Notes: generated by a model from the sequence alone, not told the origin. DNA of 64,000 bases from Pleurodeles waltl (GCF_031143425.1 NC_090445.1:818498817-818562816), one strand, 5' to 3'. Positions 1-11,861 are shown, numbered from the stretch's first letter. Numbers and translations: made by a program.

Positions 1-1149
1 AGATTACATAGACAAGGGTGGACAAAGTTCTTTACCATGTCTTAAAAGTAGTATTTAACCCCTTCGCTGCCAGGCCTTTTCCCCCTCAGGTGCCAAGTCT
101 TTTTTTGGCTGTTTGCGGCAGTTCGCGCTTATGCCCTCATAACTTTTTGTCCACATAAGCTACCCACGCCAAATTTGTGTCCTTTTTTTCCAACATCCTA
201 GGGATTCTAGAGGTACCCAGACTTTGTGGGTTCCCCTGAAGGAGACCAAGAAATTAGCCAAAATACAGGGAAAATTTTGTTTAAAAAACAAAACAAAAAA
301 AATAGGAAAAAGGGCTGCAGAAGAAGGCTTGTGGCATTTTTTTCCCTGAAAATGGCATCAACAAAGGGTTTGCAGTGCTAAAATCAACACCTTCCCAGCT
401 TTCAGGAACAGGCAGATGTGAATCAGAAATGTACATTTTTCAACACAATTTTGGCATTTTACGAGGACATACTCCATTTTTACTATTTTTTGTGTTTTCA
501 GCCTCCTTCCAGTTAGTGACAGAAATGGGTGTGAAACCAATGCTGGATCCCTGAAAGCTAAACATTTCTTAAAAGTAGACAACAAAATTCTAAATTCAGC
601 AAGGGGTAATTTGTATAGATCCTACATGGGTTTCCTACAGAAAATAAAAGCTGAAATAAAAAGAAATATTGAAATTGAGGTAAAAAAAACAGCCATTTTT
701 CTCCATGTTATACTCTGTAACTTTTTCCTGCGATGTCAGATTTTTTAAAGCAATATACCGTTACGTCTGCTGGACTCTTCTGGTTGCGGGGATATATAGG
801 GCTTGTAGGTTCATCAAGAACCCTAGGTACTCAGAGGCAATAAATGAGCTGCACCTTGCAATGGGTTTTCATTCTAAACCGGGTATACAGAAATTAATTT
901 GCTTAAAAATAAAGAGTGATAAATAGGTATCAAGGAAACCTTTGTATTTCTAAAATGAGCACAGGATAAAGTGTTGAAAAGCAGTGGGTATTTGCACATC
1001 TCTGAATTCCAGGGTGCCCATACTAGATTGTGAATTACAGGGCATTTCTCAAATAGACGTTTTTTTTTACCCACTGTCTTACATTTGGAAGGAAACAATG
1101 TAGGGAAAGGCAAGGTGCAATAACATATGTTTTGCTATTCTGTGTTCCC

Positions 1150-2300
1150 CTAAGTCTCCCGATAAAAATGGTACCTCACTTGCGTGGGTAGGCCTAATGC
1201 TCGCAACAGGAAACGCAACATGGACACATCACATTTTAATCTGACGTGTTTTTTGCAAAGTGCCTAGCTGTAGATTTGGGCCTCTAGCTCAGCCGGCACC
1301 TAGGGAAACATACCAAACCTGCACATTTTCGTAAACTAGATACCTAGGTGAATCCAAGATGGGGTGACTTGTGGGGCTCTCACCATTTTCTGTTAACCAG
1401 AATCCTTTGCAAACCTCAAAATTCGGCCAAAAAACACTTTTTCCTCTCATTTTGCTGACAGAAAGTTCTGGAATCTGAGAGGAGCCACAAATTTCCTTCC
1501 ACCCAGGATTTTCCCAAGTCTCCTGATAAAAATGGTACCTCACTTGTGTGGGTAGGCCTAGTGCTCGTGACAGGAAATGCCCCAAAACACTATCTGGACA
1601 CATCAAAATGATCAAAAACAAAACTACCTGTTTTTGCGGGGTGCACCTTCGTTTTTTGGTCCTGGGCCCAGCATCCATCTAGGAAACCCTACCAAACCCA
1701 GACATTTCTGAAAACTAGACACCTGAGGGAGTCCAGTGGGGTGTGACTTGCATGGATCCCCCAATGTTTTCTTACCCAGAATCCTCAGCAAACCTCAAAT
1801 TTAGCTAAATAATCATATTTTTCCCACATTTCTGTGTGGCATCACTGCACCGGGACAAATTTCCTACCACCCAATGTTCCTCTCAGTCTCCTGGTAAAAA
1901 TTATGCCTCACTTGTGTAAGTGGGCCAAGTGCTTGTGACAGGGAAGAGCCAAAAACTTGTCAAAATTGAGGGGGAACCAAAGATGGTCCAAAGGGGCAGT
2001 TTGAAAAAAATTAATATTTTAGGCTGACAAGTGCAGCAGAATTGTTATTGGTATAGATGAGACAATGTTGGGTGGTAGGAATTTTGTGGATTCCTGCAGA
2101 TTCCGGAAGGTTCCATCACAAAAATCTGGGGAAAATGTGTGATTTCCAGCAAAGTTGCAGGGCATTGTGGGTAAGAAAATGATGCAGGGTGCATGTGAAG
2201 CACACCACCATGGAATCAACCAGATGTTTAGTTTTTAGATGTGTCTAGGTCTTGTGGATTTTTCTACATGGTAGCGTCCCAAAGTCCAAAAAGTGCAGCC
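1150..2300 (+). repeat. Tandem repeat of about 365 bp inside element A
   Basis: The block beginning AGTCTCCYGATAAAAATGG and continuing through a 'cctcacttg..gtgggtaggcc' stretch starts near 1152 and again near 1515. A more diverged third copy starts near 1886. Spacing is about 363 and 371 bp. Element B keeps only the edge of this block and then jumps to the GC-rich array, so B looks like an internally deleted relative. Confidence 0.6.
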
Positions 2301-2449
2301 CTCACCATTCCAAGTGGGACGATTTTGAGAGCTAGCCAAGCTCTCATGGCCCAAATGTAAAACCAAAACCCAAAATAATCGATTGTCCTCTTGCTTACCA
2401 TGGGATAAGATGTTTTAGTGTGCGGGGGAGAGCTGAAAGACTATTACTC

Positions 2450-3360
2450 CCTTCATTTGGGGTGGGGGCATAACCAGGCCCGTACTGGTTGGTAGCCACC
2501 ACTCACTTTTTTTTTTTTTTTTTTTTTAAATTCCCTGGCATCTATTAGACTTTCTATCCCCCCCCCCCGGGGTGTGGATCGGGGTAACTGCCCAAACAAC
2601 TTTGGCCCCCATTTATTTGGGGTGGGGGTATGGCCATACCCCCACCCTCTTATTTTGAAAAAAAATCTTCTCTTGTGGTCTTTCTGCCCCCCTGTGGGGG
2701 CAGATGGGCCTTCTAAAAATAGGCTGATCTTCCCCCAAGGGGGGGCAGATATGGGCAACAGTAATGTGCCCCCATGGGGGGCGACCCTTGCCCAAGGGGC
2801 TGCCCCCCCCAAACAAAACACACACATACACACACACACACCAATCCCTGGTGTCTAGTGGTTTCTGCCCCTCTTGGGGGCAGATTTGCCTAACAAAAAT
2901 AGGCCGATCTTCCCCCAACGTGGGCAAAAATGTCCTAAATACAATTTGCCCCCCAGGGGAGTGACCCTTGCCTAAGGAGTCGCTCCCCATAGATAAAAAC
3001 GCAAAGTAAATATAAAAAAAATATATATCCCTTGGGGGCGGATCGGCCTAATTATATTAGGCCGATCAAATGGGCTAAAAATAATTTGGTCCCCTGGGGA
3101 GCGACCCTTGCCCAAGGAGCCGCTTCCCACACATTAAAAAAAAAAAAAAAATGTATCCCTGGTGTCTAGGGGTTTTCTGCCCCTGGGGGTGGGGGGCAGA
3201 TTGGCCTAATTATATTAGGCTGATCTGTCCCGGGGGGGGGGGTGGGACAGAAATGACCTGAAAAAAATGTGCCCCCCTGGGGAGTGGCCCTTGCCCAAGG
3301 AGTCGCTCCCTTCATGACAATTACAGTACAAAACATTTTTCCCTGGTGTCTAGTGGGCAT
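2450..3360 (+). repeat. GC-rich hairpin-unit array of element A
   Basis: Several diverged units alternate a GGGGAGCGACCC-type inverted repeat with a 'ctgcccc..gggggcag..ggccgatc' inverted repeat. They are separated by A- or T-rich runs and the phrase 'ccctggtgtctagtggttt'. Unit length is irregular, about 150-310 bp. The same units, better preserved, make up the array in element B. There is also a short CA run near 2820-2840. Confidence 0.6.
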
Positions 3361-3410
3361 TTCTCCTACCCGATTGCATCACGATCGGGCAGCAGAAATG
3401 CTGAGAGAGA

Positions 3411-3448
3411 CATGAAAGGAGAGGAAAGGCCTTTCCTCTCCTTTCATG
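3411..3448. repeat. Perfect 38-bp palindrome without a spacer
   Basis: Positions 3411-3429 are the exact reverse complement of 3430-3448 (arm CATGAAAGGAGAGGAAAGG), with no loop. It opens a chain of smaller hairpins (CGGAAGAG at about 3472, GGAAGGGGAA at about 3587) leading to the right end of element A. Confidence 0.85.
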
Positions 3449-3639
3449 CCTTTCTCGGCCCCTCCAGTGATCGGAAGAGTAATACAAAAACGTTTCTCTT
3501 CCGATCTGTGCTGGAAGCTGAGGGGCAGGCCTCTGATGAGGTTAGCGCGTGTGATTGTGTGCTGACGTCACCAGATGCTGCGGGTGGAAGGGGAAGCAAT
3601 TCCCCTTCCAACGCTGACCTGGAGGGCTGGTACGCAGAC

Positions 3640-3702
3640 ATAATGGTTATGTCCGTGGCGCCTGAGAGGCACAGCCACGGACGTAACCATTACATCCGTG
3701 GC
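3640..3702. repeat. Subterminal alternative hairpins of element A
   Basis: Arm 3640-3659 pairs with 3674-3693 (18 of 20 bases) around a 14-nt loop. The second arm can instead pair with 3690-3701 (11 of 12 bases) around a 3-nt loop. The structure sits just inside the terminal TTAA. Element B has an unrelated sequence forming a similar hairpin at the same place. Confidence 0.7.
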
Positions 3703-3716
3703 GAACAAGGGGTTAA

Positions 3717-6700
3717 TATTGGAAGTCCCTAAGGGATGTTTTCGTTTGGCTACATTAAAAACTATTTAGCACCAGTGGACAAAATTTTACATGAAGGAGA
3801 TCTGAACTCAGAACATGTCGTTTTTGTTGTTTGCTGTAAAATCGTTGATGTTTTTGATACGTTTGTGTTAAAAGAAGGTGTCTGTGAGCTTAACCAAATT
3901 AATCTTGTATATTGTTGGAGTTGAATACAAGAATGTTTGAGAACTCGTGAGAACATTTCAATTTGAAAACAAATCTAGTTGCACAACTTCTCCTTTGGCA
4001 GACCTAGGTGGAACGATAGTGTGTATGTATTCTCCTGGCCGGTAACCAGCCTCCCTCACTCCTGACCAGTTCCATTAGACCATGGCACTCTCGTTATTAG
4101 TGTATGCTATGAGCTGCCCCTCTGTAGCACCACTTTGAAAGGCTAATATTTTTAGGGCATATTCAGGACTCTTACTCAACTTCTCCAAAATGAACCTAGC
4201 CTACAAAGACGTCTCTAAGGCTAGGACAAGAGGGACACACACTCGTGTTGCACAAGGGAGATCCTAGCAGACAATGTTAAACATTTTCATGGCACTACTG
4301 AACCTTCATGACAATGCAGTAAATGGTATTGCATAAGCAGGACCCTTGGCTCTACCATTTCAGGGACTGATGTAGTCATGCCCATAGTGATGTCAAAGGT
4401 GGAGCGATATGTGATGTCACTATTGAGGTATTATAGACCTGATATCAAATTTGTGGCTAGGGCTTGGACTGGCTTTCGATTTTAAAGGCTTTTTTTACTT
4501 TGCTTATAAGTTTGGGGTCATTTAACAAATCTACAGTGAACGTTACAATGTAAAATAGCTATGTTTCGGCTTGTCAGGTTTTGTGCTGGGGGTTTGTAGT
4601 GGAAGGGGCAAGATAAAGGAATGATTAAAAAAACATTTCTTCCATTTTAACTTTCATAGCAAACTTTGCTATCAGTTTCTGGAAAAAAAATTGTGTGGGA
4701 CTAGAACTTTACTATTTGCTTGATTTAGTATACACTTGTTCAATAGTTGTTGAGGTATTTGCATTAAAAAAGAGGTTGGGTGGTTTTCAATAGGTTCATT
4801 TGAGAGATATCTTGTCCGTTAATGTGTGAAAACTTTGTAGCCCCAGATTAGCAGGTATACTACTGAGCCAATTTTTGTAAAATAATGAGAGCAGAGGCCT
4901 GGAAATGAAGGACTGATACCTCTGTCGTATACAGCAGTGGCATGAAATGACACAATTTTTAAAAAAACTGCCCGAAGACTTCCAGGTACATGCCCAACAG
5001 TCTCTCGGAGGCACACTAACTCTGCATCAAATAGGAAGTGATGCTCACTGTGCTCCCAAGATTGTCACTTGGGAAAGGTTTTGGGGTCCCAAGGACTCCT
5101 TAGTGATCCAGGCATCACCTGCAAGCTGCCGTAGTCACATACTGTTGCTACCTGGGGAGGTGGGTGAGGCAGGGGTTACTTATTTAATGTTTCATCTCTG
5201 GCCATTCCCAGTGTATTGGAAGGTGGACCAGTAGTTGAAAACTTCCAATTCGTCATTCAGTGCTGCACTATCCCTACTATAGGCACAAGTTCACACCTGC
5301 ATTTCGGACAGAGCATTATTATTAGTTGGTCGCATCATGTTGGCCTGCTATGGGCACCCCAGTTAAGATATGTAATTCAGTATCAGGGATTCTATCAAAG
5401 ATAATTTCTGATCAGTAAGAAATTCTATGAATGGACCCATTATGGCTCTCAGGGAGCTCAACAAATACAACGAAAAGCAAGGCTTACGGATTTTTATTCT
5501 TCTCCATGTTGTTCAGTTCATATATGATGAGGATTTCTTTGCATATATTGCTATTGAAGATCCATATTATCTCTAGGCACCCTTAACACAAGAAATACCT
5601 CTGTTTTATGATATATCGCCTATATTACCAGGGCAGAGTTTGCTGACCATAGGTCTCAAGCCACCTCCATGAGCCTGAAACCAAACCTGCTTTAGGCAAA
5701 CTAAAGGTCACTAAGGAGTGTGGCTTGTTCCCCTGATATAAGATGATTAATCAAAGTCAGCAGTTACTGTAAGCAAATACAAGTCCCTTCTGGTCTTAAT
5801 GTGCTCCTTCTCCCCATTCGTCATTTGAGGAGGTGACTGCTCCAAGAGCTGTTGAGCCATCAACAATATGAAGCCATTTATATCTTGATAAAGAACAACT
5901 GCCAGATGCTTCATCAAAATACTGTGCCAATTCTCTTGAACGTCTGGCTAATTCAGACCTATAATTCGGCTCCCATTGATAGTCAAAAAATCTTGCAGGC
6001 ATCCACATCTGAGACCTCTGCCCTTAAATGAAAGATATATTGCAGTTCATTTTGGAAGAGCCAACGTACAAGAGGGAAAGGTTACTTAGTTGCAACTACA
6101 GTGGTTCAATGTTGATATATTTCATAGGTTCAACTGCTCACTTTCCCTTTTTCTACGAGGATGTATTTTAACTGTCTGAAAACGTGAGGCATGGAATCCT
6201 CTGGAGAGAGTCCAGTTTAGAGTTTCCCTCACTTTGGTCTACATGACTAAGTTGGCAGACTGCACGAAAGTGGAAGTACATGATATACTGAAGGACTGTG
6301 CTAACCCTAAGTAGGGTTCTTTGGCCCTTAGGTAGAAAGGTATTTTTGAATGCACAGCTGGGGATTCACGATATCACAGCATTTGTGACTCCAAAATACC
6401 TTTTTACAATGTTCAAAAAAACTTTTATGAGTTGTAGAAGACTTTTTAACTCGTAAAATGACTTTGTGATCCTTTCCCAATTGCAAATAGACTGGGACCA
6501 GAAAGATACATCCCCTTGCTAATTGTGAGTTGCAAAAATAGATATGGTTTGTGACCAGATTTCCAGTCTCTTAACTATTCATTAGTTACTGACCCCTGAG
6601 CTCCCTGTGGGACAGGTTCCTTTGGGGGATCATTTTGGGGGAGTCAGGCAGTCAAACCCGGGCATGCCAAACATGTCCCTTCAGAGAGTACACTGGCAGC

Positions 6701-6807
6701 TTATAAAAAATAATGTTTAGGAATGCAATCAGGGCCATCCCAATGCTGCTTCAATTTATGAAATAGTTGAAGGCTGACCTCCTTAACGAACACTAAATCA
6801 CAATGCA
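3717..6807. other. Unassigned sequence between elements A and B
   Basis: No exon, transposon protein or clear terminal repeat was recognised here. A short open frame at 4947-5234 (+) is not similar to anything I recognise. The stretch 6300-6720 is A/T-rich with repeated 'ttgcaaa' and 'tttgtgac' blocks and may be a decayed MITE. Confidence 0.4.
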
Positions 6808-6819
6808 TTAACCTTTTGG

Positions 6820-6848
6820 GTGCCTTGGACGAGGTCACGTCATCCAAG
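6820..6848. repeat. Subterminal hairpin of element B
   Basis: GCCTTGGA near 6822 pairs with TCCAAGGC near 6841 around a loop containing GTCACGTC. It occupies the same place as the hairpins of element A but has a different arm sequence. Confidence 0.6.
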
Positions 6849-7049
6849 GCACGGGAACTGGGGGTAGCGCTAGTGCTCCCCACCCACCCCCCCAAGGCAG
6901 GGATGGAAGGGGAAGCCCTTCCCCCCCAAACCTCCCCTGTGACGTCAGCGCGCTGATTTGTCACAAGGCCTCCCCCATCGTGCTGGAAGCTCGAACCTCT
7001 AAGCACCAGGGATCATTTTAAATTTTTTTTTTTTTTTTTTTTTTTTTTA

Positions 7050-8310
7050 GGTGGGGAGTGACCCCTTAGGCAAGGGTAGCTCCCCTAGGGGACAAATTAT
7101 ATGTAGGCCATTTCTGCCCCCCTTGGGGGCAGATTGGCCTATTTTGATGAGGCCAATCTGCCCCCAAGGGGGGCAGAAACCACTAGACACCAGGGAGTTT
7201 TTTTTGTTTTCGTGAATTTCACGCAAGGGGAGCGACCCCTTAGGCAAGGGTCGCTCCCCTGGGGGGGGGAATTATTTTAGGCTATTTCTGCCCCCCTGGG
7301 GGGTAGATCAGCCTATTTTGATTAGGCCGATCTGCCCCCAAGGGTAGCAGAAACCACTAGGTACCGGGGATTTTTTGTTTTTTTTGTTTTACAGATGGGG
7401 AGCGACCCCTTGGACAAGGGTCGCTCCCCTGGAGGGGAAAATTGTATTTAGGCCATTTCTGCCCAGATGGGCCAATTTTTGCTACGCCGGGGATTTTTTT
7501 TTTTGGCGCCAATGTCACGCAGGGGGAGCGACCCCGTAGGCAAGGGTCCCTCCTGGGGGGGCAGGGAGGGGGTTGGGGGGCAAATTTATTTTAGCCCATT
7601 TCTGCAGATCGGCCTATTGTTATTAGGCCGATCTGCCCCCGGGGGGGGGGGGGCAGAAACCTCTAGGCGCCAGGGCAATTTTTTTTGTGTGTTTTTTTTT
7701 TTTTTTTTTAGAGATGGGGAGCGACCCATTAGGCAAGGGTCGCTCCCCTGGGGGGCAAATTGTATTTAGACCATTTCTGCCCCCCTTGGGGGCAGTTTGG
7801 CCAATTTTAGGTCAATCTGCCCCGAAGGGGGCAGAAACCACTAGGCACCGGGGATTTTTTTTTTTGGCGCCAATGTCACCCAGGGGGAGCGACCCCGTAG
7901 GCAAGGGTCGCTCCGGGGGGGGATTTAAATTTATTTTAGGCCATTTCTGTCCCCCCCTGGGGGCAGATCGGCCTATTGTTATTAGGCCGATCTGCCCCCG
8001 GGGGGGGGGGGGCAGAAACCTCTAGGCGCCAGGGCAAATTTTTTTTTTGTGTTTTTTTTTTTGTGTTTTTTTAGAGATGGGGAGCGACCCATTAGTCAAG
8101 GGTCGCTCCCCTGGGGGGCAAATTGTATTTAGAACATTTCTGCCCCCCGGACGATTTTAGGTCAATCTGCCCCGTAGGGGGCAGAAACCACTAGGCACCG
8201 GGGATTTTTTTGGGGGCGCCAATGGCACGCAGGGGGAGCGACCCCGTAGGCAAGGGTCGCTCCCGGGGAGGGGGGGTTTGGGGGTGTAAATTTATTTTAG
8301 GCCATTTTTG
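7050..8310. repeat. Array of about eight double-hairpin units in element B
   Basis: The 'gagcgaccc' core recurs at about 7055, 7230, 7400, 7528, 7718, 7888, 8080 and 8237, a period of roughly 125-190 bp. A well-preserved unit holds two perfect hairpins. The first is 7227-7238 with 7248-7259 (GGGGAGCGACCC, 9-nt loop). The second is 7115-7140 with 7150-7175 (26-bp arms, 9-nt loop). Units are separated by T-rich runs and a 'cactaggcaccggggat'-type phrase. Non-coding. Confidence 0.75.
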
Positions 8311-9294
8311 CCCCCCTGGGGCCGGCTGAGCTAGAGGCCAAAATCCACAGGTAGGCACTTTGCAAAAAACACCTCTGTTTTCTGTGAAAAAATGTGATGT
8401 GTCCACGTTGTGTTTTGGGGCATTTCCTGTCGCGGGCTATTTTTCACTCTTTATATTTCAGCAAATGAATTGCTGTATACCCGGTATAGAATGAAAACGC
8501 ACTGCAGGGTGCAGCTCATTTATTGGCTCTGCGTACCTAGGGTTCTTGATGAACCTACAAGCCCTATATATCCCCGCAACCAGAGGAGTCCAGCAGACGT
8601 AACGGTATATTGCTTTCGAAAATCTGACATTGCAGGAAAAAGTTACAGAGTAAAACGTAGAGAGAAATTGCTGTTTTTTTCACCTCAATTTCAATATTTT
8701 TCTTTTTCAGTTGTTATTTTCTGTAGGAAACCATTGTAGGATCTACACAAATGACCCCTTGCTGAATTCAGAATTTTGTCTGCTTTTCAGAAATGTTTAG
8801 GTTTCTGGGATCCAGCATGGGGTTTCATGCCCATTTCTGTCACTGACTGGAAGGAGGCTGAAAGCACAAAAAATTGTAAAAATGGGGTATGTCCCAGTAA
8901 AATGCCAAATTTGTGTTGAAAAATTGGGGTTTCTGATTCAAGTCTGCCTGTTCCTGAAAGCTGGGAAGCTGGTGATTTTAGCACCGCAAACCCTTTGTTG
9001 ATGCCATTTTCAGGGAAAAAACCACAAGCCTTCTTCTGCAGCCACTTTTTCCCATTTTTTTGAAAAAAACGAAATTTTCACTGTATTTTGTCTAATTTCT
9101 TGGCCTTCTTCAGGGGAACCCACAAAGTCTGGGTACCTCTAGAATCCCTAGGATGTTGGAAAAAAAGGACTCAAATTTGGCTTGGCTAGCTTATGTGGAC
9201 TTAAAGTTATGAGGGCCTAAGCACAAACTGCCCCAAATAGCCAAAAAAAGGCCTGGCACAGGAGGGGGAAAAGGCCTGGCAGCGAAGGGGTTAA

Positions 9295-9770
9295 CCATCC
9301 ATAGCTTAGGTTCCTCTCATTACGTGTTGGCTGGAAGCTTGGCTTTGACCATGTAGAGTACTCTGCTGCATTTTGTCTAGGTCTGTGCTATAGAACTACC
9401 ATACAGATGTATGAATAAGCTCTCCTGTCCCTTGCACACCAACATTCCTGCATTCAAAGCCAGTCATAGGTGTGATATGAATTCTGGGATTTTCAAGATC
9501 TGCAGGGATCACATTTCTAACCAACAAGTTCAAGAACGTAGTTCAATGACTATACTGAGGAAGAAATATTATGTGGACCATAGCCCTATCACTAACACAC
9601 CAAGCACGTCTGTGCAGGCAGTGTTATCAGGCAACTTACCAGCCCTATCTAGGTTTCAGGGACACAGTTGAAATCCAAACAATCTTTCATTCTCGAACAA
9701 CACAATCAAGCATAATACTATGTGCAACAGGAATTTGATTAAAAAAAAAAAAAAGCACCCCAATTGTAAT
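9295..9770. other. Unassigned sequence
   Basis: No feature was recognised. The open frame at 9411-9671 has no recognisable domain and no splice or coding support. Confidence 0.4.
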
Positions 9771-9774
9771 AATG

Positions 9775-10090
9775 CACACACATGCCCCTTAGGCATATGT
9801 GTGCTCTACAGGGGCACCCCTGTTTTTGGGGTGCACCAAGGGAGACCTTTTTCCCATTGCCATTTCTTGTTTTGCATTTCCTAAATAGCAATTTCTTAAT
9901 AAGAAATCGCTATTTAGAAAATGCAAAACCGGCCCCTTCACTTAAATGCAATGGGATTTCTTAATACCCATTTTCTAATAGCGATTCCTACTTTGTAGGA
10001 CTCGCTATTTGGAAAACGGTATCTGAGCACATAGCATTTTGCATTTCTTAAATAGCGATTTCTATGAAGTCTCTAGTCAAGAAATGAAAT
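9775..10090. repeat. Palindromic dispersed repeat with AATAGCGATTTCTTA motifs
   Basis: The motif 'aaatagcgatttctta' or its complement recurs at about 9886, 9902, 9978, 10001 and 10050. The first pair forms the inverted repeat AATAGCAATTTCTTA / TAAGAAATCGCTATT. A small CACACATGCC / GGCATATGTGTG inverted repeat precedes it. The pattern suggests a MITE, but ends and target duplications were not established. Confidence 0.5.
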
Positions 10091-10571
10091 ATTGTATTTT
10101 CAATGTGCACAGTAACTACACAGCATGAACATATGAAAGCAATTATGCATATCAAGCAGCAAGAATAAAATGAGCATTTCTAACATGTTTAGAAAGATTC
10201 TAGTACCCACTAGAGATTTCTAAGTGCTATACCATATTTTTAGTCATAGGATTTAATAGCGAGCTTGCCTCTCAAGGTTCTTAAGTATAATCACACTTCA
10301 TACCGGCTGATAGCTATTACAACTGTCCTTTATCCGGGTTCTGCAAGAGGAGGAAATGTGCTCTAAGCAAAAGAGGCTTCTAGACTCAGCTCTTCATATA
10401 ATAGCATCTGATTTGACAATCTGGTGTCACATCTGACTATAATCTTAGCAGGAAGACCTTTCCTAATCAATGGGCAAATCCTGGACTTTATAGAAGGTTT
10501 GATCACTATTATTATCATCATGTATTTACACAATAAAACGGGGCTCGAAGGCATGAGATTTTTAAGACTAA

Positions 10572-10734
10572 GGACCTGATTTACAACTCAGGAGTCACAA
10601 TGCTGATGGATATCCAGTCCACCGAAATCTAAATAGGATAAAATGGGATTTAGATTTCAGCGGACAGCATATCCATCACCGTTGCGAGTTCTAAATCAGG
10701 CCATAAGCCATTGAGAGTTCTAAATCGGGCCCTA
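10572..10734. mobile_element. Hairpin MITE with GGNCCTGATTTA termini
   Basis: The left end GGACCTGATTTACAACTC is mirrored by GAGTTCTAAATCAGGCC ending at 10702. The interior is itself an imperfect hairpin: GATGGATATCCAGTCCACCG near 10617 against the mirrored copy near 10660-10680. The right terminus is repeated once more at 10714-10731. The tips resemble those of the hairpin elements starting near 22928 and 63636. Confidence 0.65.
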
Positions 10735-11747
10735 AGCTATCAAGACACAAAATGCATACACTGTCTACATGTTGATATTAAGCAGCCATTACTAAAACCT
10801 TGAGGTTTATAAAGCAAGGAGCCATATTAATGTTCTGGTGCATGTCGTTGAATATAATAAACCAGAAATGGACATGTGTGAACATAAACATCACAAATTC
10901 AGCTAAAGATATGCAGGAGAGAAAATGGAAAACTAATGGGAAAACAGACTAACGTAGCCTAACTATCTGTCAGGATGTTCACAACATCTTTGGATTGAGG
11001 GGTAGAGGTTACTCATTTTGAGTTCTCCTAGGAAATCTAAAGATGACAATGTATTTAGAATAGCGTATAAAGGAATATGCATGTAAAATAAAATCTAAGC
11101 ATAAATCATAAATTTTATAAGAGCATTTAATAAATTAATAACAAAATGTAAACATAAATGCATATAAAATTGACTTTTAAAAAATGAATGCATTTTGATG
11201 AAAGAGCAAACCAGGCATTATCTTTGTTTTTTAACTAATGCAGCTGGGTCCTTAAACTAAATTATGACCTGCCGGAATAACATTTGTTTTGCTGCTCATT
11301 TTGCAATCCCTATGGCTGGATAGTTTTCCAGTGCGACTTCTATGTACAAAGGTCACATTGCAAACTGCATCCCTGTTTCCAATCCAATCAGTGTGCAAAT
11401 TGCATATCCTAGCGTGTGAATGGGTATTAGCACATCAGACTGATCAGACCCTGGAAAGGCCCACAAGTTGCAGTGGGTTCTGTAGTGAGGTCATAGGAAT
11501 CTCAGTCTGTAATTTTATTTCAATTCCTTTGAGACTACCTCGTAGAAACTCTGGAAAATGTGTTTTGCATTTCTAGACATTCATGCAAAAGTAAAACCTT
11601 AACTTCTTTCAATGTGTGAGCTTTTTTCATTTGGGACTGTCTAAATATTTTGTGAGAGCACTCTGCACAGGTTTGTTGACTATTTTCTCCAGTTTTTGAA
11701 ACTGATCTCATGCATTTTTTTCATTTCATTCTTCAATACTCTTTTAG
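10735..11747. other. AT-rich intronic sequence, nothing recognised
   Basis: A/T-rich sequence upstream of the first recognisable exon. No coding, repeat or RNA signal could be supported. A polypyrimidine-rich stretch directly precedes the exon at 11748. Confidence 0.4.
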
Positions 11748-11861
11748 GAAATTGTTGAGAAACGATCAAGCGTAGATGTGACCGAACAAGATGAGAGTTA
11801 TGTGGACTTGGCTTCTGGCTCTGCTGTGGAATTGACCTGGTTGGACCAGAAAGTCCATGAG
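11748..11861 (+). CDS. CFAP43: CFAP43-like gene, exon 1 of 5 in the window
   Basis: The exon is bounded by the acceptor CTCTTTTAG and the donor GTATGT. It holds exactly 38 codons, phase 0 at both ends, rich in Glu, Asp and Ser and ending TWLDQKVHE. It joins in frame to the exon at 18907. The family (cilia- and flagella-associated WD-repeat proteins CFAP43/CFAP44) has N-terminal WD40 propellers and a long C-terminal coiled-coil half, and works at the axoneme in tethering inner dynein arms; these exons belong to the second half. The paralogue assignment comes from the downstream exons and is not certain. The upstream WD40 exons are not in the window. Confidence 0.7.

Larger units (their letters stand above)
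55..3716 (+). mobile_element. Element A: TTAA-bounded non-autonomous DNA element, piggyBac-like
   Basis: The segment starts TTAACCCCTTCGCTGCC and ends in AAGGGGTTAA, so both ends have a TTAA target site followed by a C/G-rich tip, the layout of piggyBac-superfamily transposons. Its first 1.25 kb is closely related, in inverted orientation, to the right end of element B (8321-9294). Its right end shares short blocks with the left end of B (GGAAGGGG, GTGACGTCAG, CTGGAAGCT). Inside are a tandem repeat of about 365 bp, an array of GC-rich units, and a chain of hairpins next to the right end. No transposase or long meaningful reading frame is visible; the frames across the GC-rich array are low-complexity shadows. 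The superfamily is inferred from the ends only. Confidence 0.6.
6808..9294 (-). mobile_element. Element B: TTAA-bounded relative of element A, opposite orientation
   Basis: It is bounded by TTAA at 6808-6811 and 9291-9294. Read on the minus strand it begins TTAACCCCTTCGCTGCCAGG and follows element A closely for about 1 kb, up to the phrase 'tctagctcagccggc' near 8321. There it switches to the GC-rich array, lacking A's 365-bp tandem repeat. The far end (6812-7010) keeps the GGAAGGGG, GTGACGTCAG and CTGGAAGCT blocks of element A. No protein is encoded. The inverted pair A/B could fold back over 9 kb. Confidence 0.6.

Noticed and set aside
2453..3360. Several 65-128-codon frames on both strands across the GC-rich array of element A
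   Set aside because: They are Gly/Pro/Cys-rich translations of a repeated hairpin sequence, open on both strands at once, with no domain or splice support.
4947..5234. 95-codon plus-strand frame
   Set aside because: Mixed composition but no recognised domain, no splice sites of matching phase and no repeat partner; left as unassigned.
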